Assembly: GCA_020086605.1 (NCBI GenBank)
Contig: JACBWW010000008.1
Location: 10,423,720-10,487,719 of the forward strand
DNA length: 64,000 nt
Direction: 5' to 3'
Source: Lanius collurio
Lineage: Eukaryota; Chordata; Aves; Passeriformes; Laniidae
Translations under genes and position numbers: made by a program
Notes under the pieces: generated by a model
Database searches by the model: none
Told to the model about the DNA's origin: nothing
What the model saw: the letters and a program-made list of their open reading frames with translations, nothing else
Shown: one piece after another, positions 61,641 to 64,000 of the stretch
Layout of the letters: the number at the start of each line of letters is the position of its first letter
How positions within the stretch are numbered: the stretch's first letter is position 1

Positions 61641-64000
61641 AGCCTGAGGAACACAGTGTATCCTCATTAAAAAAGCCTACCTCATAGAAAATTGTTATCC
61701 TCCAAACTGTGTAACGTGGTTACCCTCTCAGATACTTACTGAGCTTCACTTCTTTTATGGCTGCGGTTCTCTGTCTGCCAAATATCTTCTCTATCACTGC
61801 ACAGTTTGAGAAGAGAGATGGAGCTGCAAGGAAAAATTGCAGAAAAAATTTCCTAGGTCTTCCTATGAATTTTGCATCTGTTTTGAAGACCTCAAGCTAG
61901 TCACAGCACAAAGTTTTATTGGTGTCATCTATGGCCAAGGATATCGTTACTGTTTGCATAGACAGTGGTAGGGAAGCTTGTAATACCTAAAGTATTACTT
62001 TAGGATGAGAAGTGTATCATTTCCTTGTCCTACTTAGATTGCCTGGATGTGTCACAAAGATAAATGCATACATAAGAATTAGCCTACTTTGTTAATTGGA
62101 CTGAAACCAACCTACAAAGACTAAACATTTTAAGTTACTGACTTTTTCCTGTGATAGGTGTCCTTCATCAAGAAAACACAGATGAGAGAAAGGTAAGTGC
62201 CAGTCATCTGGGAATTTGGTACCTACAAGGAGCATGTTTCTACACAAAGGCAACATCATGCAAAAAACCCCAAACAATTCTTGAAAACATCTTTTAACAC
62301 ATCAATTTCAGGTAAAGGCTGCTGGCTTGTTGATTCCTGTTTCCCATGATCTGTCCTGGAGCAGCTGGGGTATAACTTCCCATGTGTGAGGCACCTGCAG
62401 CTCTAGAGAAGCATTCATGCCTTTGGTGTTGCCCATCACAAAGCCAGAAATACCAGTTTTACTTGGGCATCTGTACTGACGTCCTGTATCGACTGAAATT
62501 TGTCAGAAACACCTGAACTTGCCCAGCTTTTACACAGATCAAACTTTTGAAAGAAATTACAGAAAGTGTTCCTCTACATAACAAGTGCATATAAATTTAA
62601 TACACAGAAATCCACTGAAAATCAAAAATTTAACTTGGCAATACTAGTCTTTTTAGATACTTCCTAATATATCTTACCTCATAGTCTTTTTTTACCTCCC
62701 ACTCAGGCACACATATTTTTCTATTCCAAGCAAGTAATACAGATAGCCACAATGATGGTACAGTCTATAAAAAAAACATTTGATTTTTCTCACTGTAGCT
62801 CAAGATAGATGTAACACTAACACAAGAACAAAAGGAGTGACAGAGCACTGGGGTGTTAAGCAAAGTTTCTTTCAAAGGAGAAAGTCAGTAGCTCAAGAAT
62901 CAAGGGAAAAAGATACATGATTTTTGCTCAAAGAAGTCACTGTAGTAGTTCTCTGCAGGCAGGATTTCACTCATGATGAAAAAGAGGGATCCACAGAAAG
63001 GTAAAATGTGAGTGATGAGTGTGGAGGAAGTGCCTTCTCTATCTGCCCTTTATAATAGTAGAACAGGAACAAACAGAAAGGAAAAGTATTTCATATTAAT
63101 ATCAGGAAATGGTTTCATGCAGATAAACCCATATGGAACCTATTGTCACAAGTTAAAAGTGAAACCAATAATTTTGGAGGATTATGGAAGGGCTGGGTAA
63201 CATATTGGTAGCATGGCATCCTGCTACAGAGGGATGTCAAAGACTAATTATCAAAAAAAATCATTATACTATCGCCATGAGAATGCTAAGAATTATAAAG
63301 GGCTTCTTTTTTGTGCTCAGTTGTTAGTGACAGCCTTTCTTGCATGTTCTTCTAATGTATCTAATACTAGTTTCTGTTAGAGACAGAAGCAGGACAGGTC
63401 CCGCTCTGGATATTTGTGGTAGTTTAGCTATTTTTACTCATGTTTTTGCCTTCCTTTGTTTGGCAGGGACAGTGACCAAAGCACATAAGGAGGTGGTCAA
63501 AAGTGAGGAACATTTCCTCAACTCTTACAGCAAAATTCACCTTAGTTGCTGAACTTAGTCCACTCATAAAAGGGATGTTACTTGGTGGTAGTCAGCTCTA
63601 TTACGGTTCTTCCTAAAAATAAAGCACAATTTTTTGTAGTGGTGGGTGTCTGAAGATCCAGGCAGTGACAAGCAGCTTCTCCTTTATCTTTGCATTTTCC
63701 TCTTGATGTCTTGATAACACACCCATGTCAAATAGTTAAAAGAAACTCATCTTTTCCCAATCAACGTATTTACTCCTCCAGAAATGCTAATGGAGACTCA
63801 GTACCAGAGTAAGAAAGAAACACAAAGAGGGCAGCAGCACTGTACTTTCATCTGCTACAGCAAGCAGCTGTCAGCACTAATATAAAAATTATCCAGCAGG
63901 CATCCAAATTTATGCTAAGTAAACATTTCTTGAATCTATTACATACAGCAGGAACCTAGTTTTTCTCTGGCCATTGTTCTGAGTAACTATTTTCCAGTCT
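61641..64000. other. Anonymous single-copy DNA
   Basis: No gene, RNA gene or recognisable transposon was seen to the end of the window. Frames are at most about 70 codons and have no motif. Confidence 0.55.

Noticed and set aside
61322..61670. Overlapping open frames of 60-106 codons on both strands
   Set aside because: They are translations of the GT-rich low-complexity block (Phe/Gly/Trp on one strand, Lys/Pro/Asn on the other) with no domain.
1..64000. CRISPR arrays, operons, tRNA or rRNA genes
   Set aside because: No spaced direct repeats or recognisable structural RNA sequence were seen, and the genome type is vertebrate.

Overview
The window looks like non-coding nuclear DNA from a bird. 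The main evidence is the set of CR1 LINE copies, whose 3' ends show the avian signature: the line 'ggttggaaggga' followed by an ATTCTATG-type tail. LTRs of avian endogenous retroviruses are also present. The rest is AT-rich, repeat-poor single-copy sequence. There is no bacterial-style gene organisation. No known protein-coding gene could be recognised. The longest open frames are chance frames, CR1 remains, low-complexity translation or an artefact of the N-run. The window is therefore either intergenic or inside a very large intron.

Layout. 1-6659 is anonymous single-copy DNA. 6660-7044 is an assembly gap of 385 N that abuts a (CCTT)n microsatellite. 7.1-14.3 kb is anonymous. A 293-bp solo LTR lies at 14288-14580. 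14.6-23.8 kb is anonymous apart from two microsatellites and a small tandem repeat. 23.8-26.0 kb is a nested repeat cluster: an old minus-strand CR1 is interrupted by a 294-bp solo LTR with a perfect 6-bp target duplication (ATCCAC) and, further on, by a younger CR1 3' end. 26.0-35.6 kb is anonymous, with a very strong C-rich/G-quadruplex tract at 32.2 kb. 35.6-37.4 kb is a plus-strand CR1 whose middle is replaced by a near-perfect 314-bp inverted repeat bounded by single Ns, probably an assembly error. Smaller CR1 3' ends lie at 38.8 and 59.2 kb. A probable ERVL-type LTR with a TATA box and CT-rich tract lies at about 43.3-44.0 kb. A GT-rich low-complexity block with quadruplex potential lies at 61.4-61.6 kb.

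The best candidate for an undescribed coding feature is a 70-codon frame at 50689-50901. It has a strong start context (accATGG), lies about 34 bp downstream of an acceptor-like 'tattttcag', and is followed about 50 bp later by overlapping AATAAA signals. I do not recognise the protein. Three other exon-like patches (22.5, 52.0 and 57.8 kb) are weaker.

The mobile elements can be ordered in time: the outer CR1 came first, and the LTR and inner CR1 followed. The two solo LTRs belong to one family and read in the same relative orientation. All homology statements come from reading the sequence against remembered family features. No search or alignment program was run.
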